Origin: Kiritimatiellia bacterium
GTDB taxonomy: Bacteria > Verrucomicrobiota > Kiritimatiellia > RFP12 > UBA1067
Direction: 5' to 3'
Assembly (NCBI GenBank): GCA_017385345.1
Contig: JAFNRY010000010.1
Span: forward strand, 1 to 12,172
Length of the DNA: 12,172 bases
Part shown: positions 5,810 through 12,172 of the stretch, in pieces
Position numbering within the stretch: position 1 is the first letter of the stretch
Layout: each line of letters starts with the position of its first letter
Notes under the pieces: generated by a model
The model's input: the letters and a program-made list of their open reading frames with translations, nothing else
What the model was told of the DNA's origin: nothing
The model's database searches: none
Program-made: the position numbers and the translations under genes

Positions 5810-6811
5810 ATGAAAAGAATTGCAATATTCGCAACGTTTGCCATCGTTGCCGCGACCGCCGTATATTTCGCCGTATCAAATGGCGGCGAGGAAAGAGAAA
5901 AACACATTTCCGGCTCGCTCGTGCGCGGACGCAAAGCAACCGGAGGCGGAGACCCCAGAGAAGCGGTGCGCACCGCAATGAAAGGAATCGATACCGGCGG
6001 AAGTGCGGCGGCGAAGCGGCGGCGCGCGACGTCCAAACCGGTCGTGAACATTGAAATGTTCGAGCATCTCAAGGGAGAAGACAGACGCCGCGCCCAGGCG
6101 GTGCAGGACGCACTCGACGCCGATGATTTCAACAAGGTCCTCAAAGCGGCCGAGGCGTCGATGAAATCCGCCAATCCGGAAGTGCGTTCGCACGCCGTCG
6201 AGGCGTTGTCGTGGTTCGGGGCGGACGCGCTGCCCGAACTTACGGGCTTGATGGCGGACAAGGACGAAGACGTGGCGGCGGAGGCGGCCTCAGCGTGGGA
6301 ACTGGCTCTTTCCGAGATCGAAGACTGCAAGCAGCGCTTCGACATCGCCATGGCCGCTTTCGCAACGCTGACGAACGAAGACGCTCTGGATTCCATCGGC
6401 GGGCTACTGACCAACAGCGCCCTCGAACTCATCGACGACGAAGACGATTCCGCAAAGGCGGAAGAAAACAGGCTTGCCGTCATGCAGTCAATCGTCGATA
6501 TAATCGAAGGCGGGCTCAAGGGCCCGAATCCAGAAAAGGCGAAGACGCTATACGAAGACATAACCGGAAACGAATGGATCAGTTTCGAGGAAGTAGAATT
6601 ATACCTGGCCGACCCCGAAAACTACGCGACTCCGGATGAGAGAGGAAGTGAAACGGAGATACCCGATTGTGTCGAAGAAGCGGACGGAACGGAAAACGGC
6701 GGAGAGCCGGCGGCGGCCGCACCGGACGCGGCCGACTATCCCGCGGTGCAAGACGGAGCGGAGGAACCGGCGGATCCGGAAACTCCGGAACCCGGCGAAA
6801 CAGAGTTTTGA
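5810..6811 (+). CDS. Membrane-anchored HEAT-like protein with acidic tail, function unknown
   Basis: A 333-residue protein that I cannot assign to a named family. Residues 2-22 (MKRIAIFATF onward) form a basic start plus a hydrophobic segment, either a signal peptide or an anchor. A basic, Gly-rich stretch follows (about 36-75), then alpha-helical sequence. Within it, residues 118-165 look like a HEAT repeat pair (NPEVRSHAVEALSWFGADAL, then DEDVAAEAASAWELAL). Residues 278-333 are an acidic, Pro/Glu/Ala-rich tail likely to be disordered. HEAT repeats usually mediate protein contacts, so a scaffold or binding role at the envelope is an inference. The start is set by the promoter: TATAAT ends 7 bases before ATG and no ribosome site is present. 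An open frame continues upstream, antisense to truB and rbfA, and is not coding. The stop overlaps the wbaP start (TGATG). Confidence 0.75.
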   Translation: MKRIAIFATFAIVAATAVYFAVSNGGEEREKHISGSLVRGRKATGGGDPREAVRTAMKGIDTGGSAAAKRRRATSKPVVNIEMFEHLKGEDRRRAQAVQDALDADDFNKVLKAAEASMKSANPEVRSHAVEALSWFGADALPELTGLMADKDEDVAAEAASAWELALSEIEDCKQRFDIAMAAFATLTNEDALDSIGGLLTNSALELIDDEDDSAKAEENRLAVMQSIVDIIEGGLKGPNPEKAKTLYEDITGNEWISFEEVELYLADPENYATPDERGSETEIPDCVEEADGTENGGEPAAAAPDAADYPAVQDGAEEPADPETPEPGETEF

Positions 6812-8268
6812 TGTTTGCACAGGGAAGAATAAGGATAATAACGCTCTGGGCGGCGGACGCCGCCTGCGTCGCGTTTTGCTGGACGGTGGCGACATGCGGC
6901 TACTGGCTCGCGGGGCGCATCCTCGAAGCCTGCGGAATACATACCGGAGCCGGAGGCTACACCCCGTCATTGTATCTCGACTTCTGGCCGGTGCCTTTCT
7001 TCTTCGTGGCGATAAACACGTTGATCGACACGTACCACGGAAACTGGATGTACCCGTCCGCACCGCTGCCGCCTGTTGAAGAAATGCGGCGGCTCGCGGG
7101 CGCTTCCGTCCTCACCCACGCCGGGGTTCTCGCGTATCTCGCGCTCACCTACCAGACCACCGAAGGCGTGTCGCGGTTCGTCGTCGTCGCGTCCGGAGCG
7201 CTTTGCGCGTTTTCATGCCAATCCTTCCGGAACTGGGCGCGCAGGCTTCTCTACATTGCGAACGCGGGGCAGATTGACGTCTTTCTCGCCGGAGAAGGGC
7301 CGTCGGCCGTCGCGGTGGCGGCAGCGCTCGCAAACAACTCCCACGCCGGCTTCAGGATCGCAGGAAGGTTCACGGCGCGCAGAAAATCCGCAAAAAATCC
7401 GCCGCCGGGGCTCGAAAGCATTCCTGTGCTCGGGATCTACCGGAACATTCTGCGCGAAGCCAAAAAGCGCGATGTGAAAACGATACTCATGTGCGTCGAC
7501 GAACGGCTGTTCCGGGCGATGGCCGTGGAACTCGGCAAATGGTTTGTGCATATCGAGTATCTGCCGGTCGCAGAAGCGTTTCCGGTTTCCGGCGCGAGGG
7601 CGGTGAGTTTCGGAGGCGTCGGAGGGATAGAGTTCGAAAACAGCGCGAGAATGCGGGCAAAACGCTTCCAGAAGCGCGTGCTCGACGCGCTCGTCGCGGC
7701 TGTCGCCGCCGTGGCGCTCTCGCCGGCAATGCTTGTTCTCGCCGCGCTGATCAAGGCGACCGGCAGAGGGCCTGTGTTCTACAGGCAAACGAGGCTCGGA
7801 AGGAACGGACGGCCGTTCCGTATCTGGAAGTTCAGGTCCATGTACGCCGACGCGGAAAGCAGACTGGAAAAACTGCTCGCTTCCGATCCGGCGGCGGCGA
7901 AGGAATGGAGCGAAACGCAGAAACTGAGAAACGATCCGAGAGTCACTCCGCTCGGGCGCTTCATGCGCAAGACATCGCTCGACGAAATACCGCAACTGCT
8001 GAACGTGCTGGCCGGCGAAATGTTGATAATCGGGCCTCGTCCGATTGTGAAAGAGGAAAAGGTCCACTACGGAAAGAAATACGACATAGTCTCGTCGGTG
8101 CGTCCCGGCATCACGGGGCTGTGGCAGGTCTCGGGGCGGAGCGACACCGACTACATCCAGAGGGTAGCGCTGGACGCCTACTACGTACTGGACTGGTCGC
8201 CGTGGATGGATTTCTGGATCCTGATAAGAACAATCTACGCCGTAGTGCTCATGCGCGGGGCGAGGTAA
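6811..8268 (+). CDS. Undecaprenyl-phosphate hexose-1-phosphate transferase (WbaP-type)
   Basis: This enzyme should start synthesis of a surface polysaccharide by moving a sugar-1-phosphate from a UDP-sugar to undecaprenyl phosphate at the inner membrane. The 485 residues match the WbaP architecture. Membrane helices lie in the first 145 residues (about 10-35, 57-73, 95-113 and 121-137). A Rossmann-like central domain follows (about 154-260), then the catalytic bacterial sugar transferase domain. That domain has a hydrophobic re-entrant segment at 291-314, GPVFYRQTRLGRNGRPFRIW (320-339) with KFRSM (340-344), and DPRVTPLGRFMRKTSLDEIP (375-394) with the Asp391-Glu392 dyad. It ends with IIGPRPIV (406-413), RPGITGLWQVSGRSD (431-445) and the LDAYYVLDWSPWMD end. 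All signature residues are present. ATG 6811 overlaps the upstream stop, so translation is probably coupled. Which sugar is transferred cannot be decided. Confidence 0.92.
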   Translation: MFAQGRIRIITLWAADAACVAFCWTVATCGYWLAGRILEACGIHTGAGGYTPSLYLDFWPVPFFFVAINTLIDTYHGNWMYPSAPLPPVEEMRRLAGASVLTHAGVLAYLALTYQTTEGVSRFVVVASGALCAFSCQSFRNWARRLLYIANAGQIDVFLAGEGPSAVAVAAALANNSHAGFRIAGRFTARRKSAKNPPPGLESIPVLGIYRNILREAKKRDVKTILMCVDERLFRAMAVELGKWFVHIEYLPVAEAFPVSGARAVSFGGVGGIEFENSARMRAKRFQKRVLDALVAAVAAVALSPAMLVLAALIKATGRGPVFYRQTRLGRNGRPFRIWKFRSMYADAESRLEKLLASDPAAAKEWSETQKLRNDPRVTPLGRFMRKTSLDEIPQLLNVLAGEMLIIGPRPIVKEEKVHYGKKYDIVSSVRPGITGLWQVSGRSDTDYIQRVALDAYYVLDWSPWMDFWILIRTIYAVVLMRGAR

Positions 8269-8272
8269 AACG

Positions 8273-8280
8273 AGGAGGTG
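8273..8280 (+). promoter_or_regulatory. Strong Shine-Dalgarno of the C10 protease
   Basis: AGGAGGTG between the wbaP stop and ATG 8285 is a near-complete match to the anti-Shine-Dalgarno, with 6 bases between GGAGG and ATG. It fixes the protease start. It contrasts with the absent sites of rbfA and the first gene of this operon, and suggests the protease is translated efficiently and independently. Confidence 0.8.
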
Positions 8281-8284
8281 GGAA

Positions 8285-10927
8285 ATGAACCGTAGGAAAA
8301 ACAGATTTGCAATCGCCGTCGCGTCGGCTCTTGCCACCGCCGCGGCCCTGGCTTCGATCGTAACCGTAAAAGACGAAAACAGAGAAACCCTCTACTACGC
8401 GAACAATTTCGACGGCGGCGGATTCGAAATAAGACTGCCCGGGAGAACGGCGCCCGTCGTTGTTTCGCAATCGGGAAGCTACGACCCCAGCGAAGACTCG
8501 CCGCTGAAAGCTCTCGTCGAAGCCGCGGCCGGAGGGAAGGGCGTCGAATGCGCCGCACCGCCGGCGGCAGGGCGGCTGAAAGCGGCGACCGGAGATGCAA
8601 CGGGATCGTTCGACGTCTCGAGTTTCGACCTTCGCGTCGAGCCGATGGTCAAGGCAAAATGGACGCAGGATACGAAGTACGCCAGACAAGAGCCGGCATT
8701 CAATTACTACACGCCGAACAACTATCCTTGCGGATGCGTGGCGGCCGCGTTCATACAAATCATGCGCTACTGGGAATGGCCGGCCGCCAGCGCCGCCGGC
8801 AAGTCCTTCACTTGCTGGATCGACGGAAAGAAAACGGTATTGAAGACCATCGGCGGCGCGTACAGATGGAACTTGATGCCCTTTGAAATAGAGGAAGACG
8901 AACCCGAAGAAACCAGAAGCGCGTTAGGACACCTCGCGTACGACTTCGCCGTTTCGATAAACACCGACTTCACGCCGTACGCAAGCAGCGCGTGGGGCGA
9001 CATTGCCCCCGGAGTGCTCGCAACCAACTTCGGCTACGCCTACGCAAGGGCATTCGACTCCATTCCGGAAAAATACGACGCCACGGGAGAAAACCTGTCC
9101 GGCTTGACGGAATATGCAAACGCAATACTCGCAAGTCTCGACGGAGGCATGCCTGTATGCGTCGGGATCATCTCTACCTCCACGAAGTATGGACACCAGA
9201 TGGTGGTTGACGGCTACGCCGCGGATCGATCCGGCAGGATATACTGCCATGTAAACTTCGGATGGTCGGGGATGGATAACGCATGGTACGCATTGATGGA
9301 CGGAACTGTTGCGGACGAACGGTTCGACACGTTCTGCGACGTCACGTACAACATCCATCCTACGGTTCCGGGCGACGTGATATCGGGACGGGTGCTCGAT
9401 TCCGCCGGAAAACCGGTTGCTGGCGCGAAGGTCGAACTGTTGAAATCCGGCTCGTATTCACCAATCGATTCGACAACGTCCAAATCCAACGGCATCTACG
9501 CGCTGAGGTTCACCGGAAAGGGAAATTTCACGGTCAGGGCTTCGCTCGGAAGCCGCATGTCCGCAACTTCCGTCTCAATCGCCAAGGCAAGTGAAAACGT
9601 GGATGGCAGGATAGAGGGGGACATGGAGCCAATGATATACAACTACAACAACAAAACCGGAGTGGCGGGTACGGTGGCCAACAAATGGGGTGTTGATGTT
9701 TCGCTGCCGGATTCGGATGGTGGCGGGGGATCAGAAGGAGGTGAGTCCGGCGGCGAATCTGAGGGTGGAGAGTCCGGCGGCGCCGGCGGAACGGAAAACG
9801 GCGGAGAAGGATCCGAAAGCGGGGAAGACGGAGAAGACTCAGGCGGAAGAGGATCCGAGGGCGAAAGCCAGGAAAGCAAGGAAGCGCCATACGACGCCAC
9901 GTCGGCCGCGGCTGTGTTTGATGGAGTTCTCAAACTCCCCTCCGGCGACATAAACGGAACGATACTGGCAAAAGTCGGCAAAGCGAAAAAGTCCACGAGA
10001 TACGCCAAAGTGTCCGCAACGGTCGTAAGAGTTTCAGAAGCGAAAAAACTGACATACAAAGGAGAAATGGCGCCAGACGGCACTGCAACGCTTGCATGCG
10101 CAGGCAAGCCGTCCATGACGTTGTATTTCGGAGAATACGGCCTTTACGGCGGTCTGGCGCAGGGAGGAACGACGGTGGCCGGTACGCGTAATCTCTTTTC
10201 TTCTAAGTACAAAGCAGAGGCGGCCGGGGCGAAAGCGACGCTCGAAACGCTTCCCGGCACGATCTGCGCAACATGGACGACCGCGGCCGGACGCATGATC
10301 CTGTCGATCGTCAAAGGTTCAAAGGGAAAAATAAAAATCACAGGCTCCGCGCCAGGGGCGGTAAAAGTTTCCGCCTCTGCGCAGCTGCTGATGAAAGACA
10401 GGGACAACTGGTCCATACCTGTAGTCAACACGAAGAAATACGCATTCTCCTTCACCCTCGTTCCGGACGGCAACGGCGTCTCCATTTCCGGAGTACTAGG
10501 AGCGAAAGCCGGCAAGCCGGGAACGCTCGCTGTAAACGCCGCGTTCTCAATAGACGCCGACGAAGCGGCGGCCATGCTCGACGGCGATACGACATTTGCA
10601 GAATACCTGCCCGACGAAACGGTAAGGCAGGAAGGAAAAAAATGGATTGTCGCCGGAGGAGTAAAGGCCGGTAAAATCACTTTCGTCAAAAACACCCGGA
10701 TTGTGGACGAAACGAAGGCCGGAGCGAATCCTTCCGCCCTGAAACTTTCCTACAATGCGAAAAACGGCCAGTTCAAAGGCTCGTTCAAGGCGTACAAACT
10801 GGTAAACGACAAACCCAAATCGGTATCGGTCTCCATCGCCGGCGCATTGATCGAAGGAATAGGATACGGCACCGCCAGCGTAAAAAAGGCGCCGCCCGCG
10901 GCTATAACGATCGCGCCGCTGAATTGA
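8285..10927 (+). CDS. Secreted streptopain-like (C10) cysteine protease with Ig-like and C-terminal modules
   Basis: An 880-residue exported protease related to streptococcal SpeB. A signal peptide covers about 1-24 (RRKNR, then an Ala-rich core). Residues 30-85 resemble the C10 propeptide, with FEIRLPGRTAPVVVSQSGSY. The protease domain runs from about 120 to 350. CGCVAAAFIQIMRYWEWP (149-166) carries the nucleophile, probably Cys151, and GHQMVVDGYAADRSG (303-317) the catalytic His304. YCHVNFGWSGMDNAWYAL (320-337) matches the HVNWGWGG block of SpeB. A carboxypeptidase-regulatory-like beta domain follows (364-435, GDVISGRVLDSAGKPVAGAK). A Gly/Ser/Glu linker spans 479-531. Residues 536-880 are beta-rich and appear to hold related modules (KVSATVV near 575, KVSASAQ near 694). 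I see no LPXTG, PEP-CTERM or T9SS sorting end. Third gene of the operon; it may degrade or process surface or host proteins. No separate inhibitor gene lies beside it. Confidence 0.85.
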   Translation: MNRRKNRFAIAVASALATAAALASIVTVKDENRETLYYANNFDGGGFEIRLPGRTAPVVVSQSGSYDPSEDSPLKALVEAAAGGKGVECAAPPAAGRLKAATGDATGSFDVSSFDLRVEPMVKAKWTQDTKYARQEPAFNYYTPNNYPCGCVAAAFIQIMRYWEWPAASAAGKSFTCWIDGKKTVLKTIGGAYRWNLMPFEIEEDEPEETRSALGHLAYDFAVSINTDFTPYASSAWGDIAPGVLATNFGYAYARAFDSIPEKYDATGENLSGLTEYANAILASLDGGMPVCVGIISTSTKYGHQMVVDGYAADRSGRIYCHVNFGWSGMDNAWYALMDGTVADERFDTFCDVTYNIHPTVPGDVISGRVLDSAGKPVAGAKVELLKSGSYSPIDSTTSKSNGIYALRFTGKGNFTVRASLGSRMSATSVSIAKASENVDGRIEGDMEPMIYNYNNKTGVAGTVANKWGVDVSLPDSDGGGGSEGGESGGESEGGESGGAGGTENGGEGSESGEDGEDSGGRGSEGESQESKEAPYDATSAAAVFDGVLKLPSGDINGTILAKVGKAKKSTRYAKVSATVVRVSEAKKLTYKGEMAPDGTATLACAGKPSMTLYFGEYGLYGGLAQGGTTVAGTRNLFSSKYKAEAAGAKATLETLPGTICATWTTAAGRMILSIVKGSKGKIKITGSAPGAVKVSASAQLLMKDRDNWSIPVVNTKKYAFSFTLVPDGNGVSISGVLGAKAGKPGTLAVNAAFSIDADEAAAMLDGDTTFAEYLPDETVRQEGKKWIVAGGVKAGKITFVKNTRIVDETKAGANPSALKLSYNAKNGQFKGSFKAYKLVNDKPKSVSVSIAGALIEGIGYGTASVKKAPPAAITIAPLN
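9719..9877 (+). repeat. Low-complexity Gly/Ser/Glu linker coding repeats
   Basis: This stretch of the protease gene encodes residues 479-531, almost only Gly, Ser, Glu and Asp, built on GGES/GGE units. An exact 13-base repeat GAGTCCGGCGGCG occurs at 9743-9755 and 9770-9782, with looser copies after it. It separates the protease and Ig-like part from the C-terminal modules, and such repeats commonly vary in length by slippage. Confidence 0.7.
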
Positions 10928-10938
10928 CGACGCGTCAA
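10924..10938. terminator. Small hairpin spanning the stops of the two convergent genes
   Basis: TTGACG-ACG-CGTCAA forms a 6-bp stem with a 3-base loop and contains the palindrome GACGCGTC (10929-10936). It covers the protease stop (10925-10927) and the CLC stop (10937-10935), which are only 7 bases apart. No T-run follows in either direction, so a terminator role is weakly supported. Confidence 0.3.
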
Positions 10939-12172
10939 CGGTGGACGGGCGAAGATTCCCGGCTACGAATCTGGCTTCTGTAGAGCGACCAATCGTTGTT
11001 CAGCCAGAAACTTATCCCGCACACCCACATGGCCGGAAGCAGAAGCTGGTGGTTGCCGGATATTTCAGCGACCATGACAATCGAAGCAAGCGGAATGCGC
11101 AATGCGCTAGCGAGAAAACCCGCCATTCCGACAAGCGCGAAAGACGGCGCGTGTATGCCTATGGCCTCGGGGAAAACCGCTTTGAGAACTACTCCCGACG
11201 CAGCGCCGAGGGCGCCGCCGCAGACAAGCGCGGGGGCGAACAGGCCGCCGCTGCCGCCCGACCCCACGGTAAACGACGTAGCCGCGACTTTGAGAACGAA
11301 GAAAGCTGCAAAGCCAAGCCCACCGAGCCTGCCGAGGCCAGATAGCAAACCGCCTCCGTCCATTGCAAAAATCGTCCGGACGGCGCCATAACTGGTCCCC
11401 AGCACGTCCGGTAAGAAAAAGCCTATCGCGCCGGTGGCGAGGCCTCCGGCGGCGACTTTCGCGGCGGGAGGAAGCCGGGACTCAGAAAAGGTCTTTTCGG
11501 CGGCGCGAAAGAAAGTTATATAGAAACGCGACCCGAACGCGACTATTATGGCGAGTGCGAGATACGGCAGGAGACTAAGCCCGTTCGAGAACGTGTAGCG
11601 CGAATCAAGCGTGAAAATCGAGTTCCAGGCGGATTCTCCGACGAGAAACGCATATACGGAATAGCTCGCGGCCGATGCTATGAAACACGGAAGAACCGTT
11701 TCGTCTTCAATGTCGCTCGAAGAATAGAAGATTTCGAAACCGAATATGGCGCCGGCCAGCGGCGCCTGGAAGAGCGCGGCGATGCCGGCAGCCATGCCTG
11801 CCGCCATCAAAATGCGGCAAGCGCGGACCGAAAGCTTCATCTTCCGCGCTATGAAACTGCCGCAGGCGGCGCCCAGCAGCGTGACCGGCCCCTCGTAGCC
11901 GGCGCTCCCGCCCGAGCCTACGGTGAGAATCGATGCGACCGGCTTGACCGGTATAACGGTGCCGGTGACATATCCATCGTTCTGATGGAACGCACGTATC
12001 GCGCTGTCAGTTCCACGGGCGTGCTCGAGTTTCGAAAAACGCTTTATGAGCAAGTGCCCGAGCAGCGCGCCGGCTGCAGGCATGACGAGCATCAACCATC
12101 TCGCCGGAGAATGCCAGCATCCGCCTCTGCGCGCCTCGACGCCTTCGAAAAATCCGCCCGCAAAATCTATCC
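10935..12172 (-). CDS. CLC-family chloride channel or H+/Cl- antiporter, 5' end outside window
   Basis: CLC proteins are membrane dimers that pass or exchange chloride. The minus-strand frame is open to the right edge, so the N-terminus is missing; 412 codons remain. Family signatures are visible in order. ARGTDSAIRAFH corresponds to the first anion-site loop (GSGIP region). SILTVGSGGSAGYEGPVTLL is the GREGP region with the gating Glu kept (codon 11894-11892) but the preceding Arg replaced by Tyr (11897-11895). AGMAAGIAALFQAPLAGAIFG follows, and SFTVGSGGSGGLFAPALVCG is the GxFxP motif. Many hydrophobic helices are present throughout. There are no C-terminal CBS domains; the protein ends in a short basic tail. 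The kept Glu favours an exchanger-type mechanism, which is an inference. It converges on the protease gene, with 7 bases between stops. Confidence 0.9.
   Translation of the reverse strand, partial: IDFAGGFFEGVEARRGGCWHSPARWLMLVMPAAGALLGHLLIKRFSKLEHARGTDSAIRAFHQNDGYVTGTVIPVKPVASILTVGSGGSAGYEGPVTLLGAACGSFIARKMKLSVRACRILMAAGMAAGIAALFQAPLAGAIFGFEIFYSSSDIEDETVLPCFIASAASYSVYAFLVGESAWNSIFTLDSRYTFSNGLSLLPYLALAIIVAFGSRFYITFFRAAEKTFSESRLPPAAKVAAGGLATGAIGFFLPDVLGTSYGAVRTIFAMDGGGLLSGLGRLGGLGFAAFFVLKVAATSFTVGSGGSGGLFAPALVCGGALGAASGVVLKAVFPEAIGIHAPSFALVGMAGFLASALRIPLASIVMVAEISGNHQLLLPAMWVCGISFWLNNDWSLYRSQIRSRESSPVHR

Noticed and set aside
10690..10927. PEP-CTERM, LPXTG or T9SS sorting signal at the protease C-terminus
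   Set aside because: The end lacks a hydrophobic helix with a basic tail, and no sorting motif is present.
1..12172. CRISPR array, transposon ends or rRNA
   Set aside because: No regularly spaced repeats, no transposase-like protein and no rRNA sequence were seen on either strand.

Overview
The window looks like the chromosome of a GC-rich bacterium (high 50s % GC by eye) with dense, short-gap operons and ordinary use of TGA, TAA and TAG as stops. Several traits suggest a Verrucomicrobiota/PVC-type organism, perhaps Kiritimatiellae: a large secreted streptopain-like protease with long beta-rich C-terminal modules, a WbaP-type sugar transferase, and an unusual Amidase_3 protein. That placement is an inference from general impression, not from a marker gene.

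Layout. (1) 1-2239, plus strand: the C-terminal end of glycogen phosphorylase, a YitT-type membrane protein and a family 2 glycosyltransferase, spaced like an operon. (2) 2240-2761: an AT-rich island unlike its surroundings. It holds, on the minus strand, one 146-codon frame broken by two in-frame stops (a probable pseudogene). The right edge carries a clear promoter for the next gene. (3) 2762-3834, plus strand: tRNA-Tyr(GTA), followed 18 bases after its CCA end by a zinc-dependent N-acetylmuramoyl-L-alanine amidase. (4) 3826-5773, minus strand: a tight rbfA-truB-ribF operon covering 30S maturation, tRNA psi55 synthesis and FMN/FAD synthesis, without the usual nusA-infB upstream. (5) 5774-5809: a 36-bp divergent promoter region. 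Each strand has a TGnTATAAT extended -10 whose predicted start falls on the ATG, so both operons may begin with leaderless mRNAs. (6) 5810-10927, plus strand: a membrane-anchored HEAT-like protein, a WbaP-type undecaprenyl-phosphate sugar-1-phosphate transferase (TGATG overlap), and an 880-residue secreted C10 cysteine protease. (7) 10935-12172, minus strand: a CLC chloride channel/antiporter, running off the right edge.

How the genes fit together. Much of the window serves the cell envelope: a glycosyltransferase, a peptidoglycan amidase, the initiating sugar transferase of a surface polysaccharide, and an exported protease. The minus-strand block is core translation and cofactor housekeeping. 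I found no CRISPR array, transposase, integrase, rRNA or recognisable defence system. The observations most worth a second look are the paired leaderless promoters, the broken AT-rich gene fused against the glycosyltransferase 3' end, and the C-terminal modules of the C10 protease.
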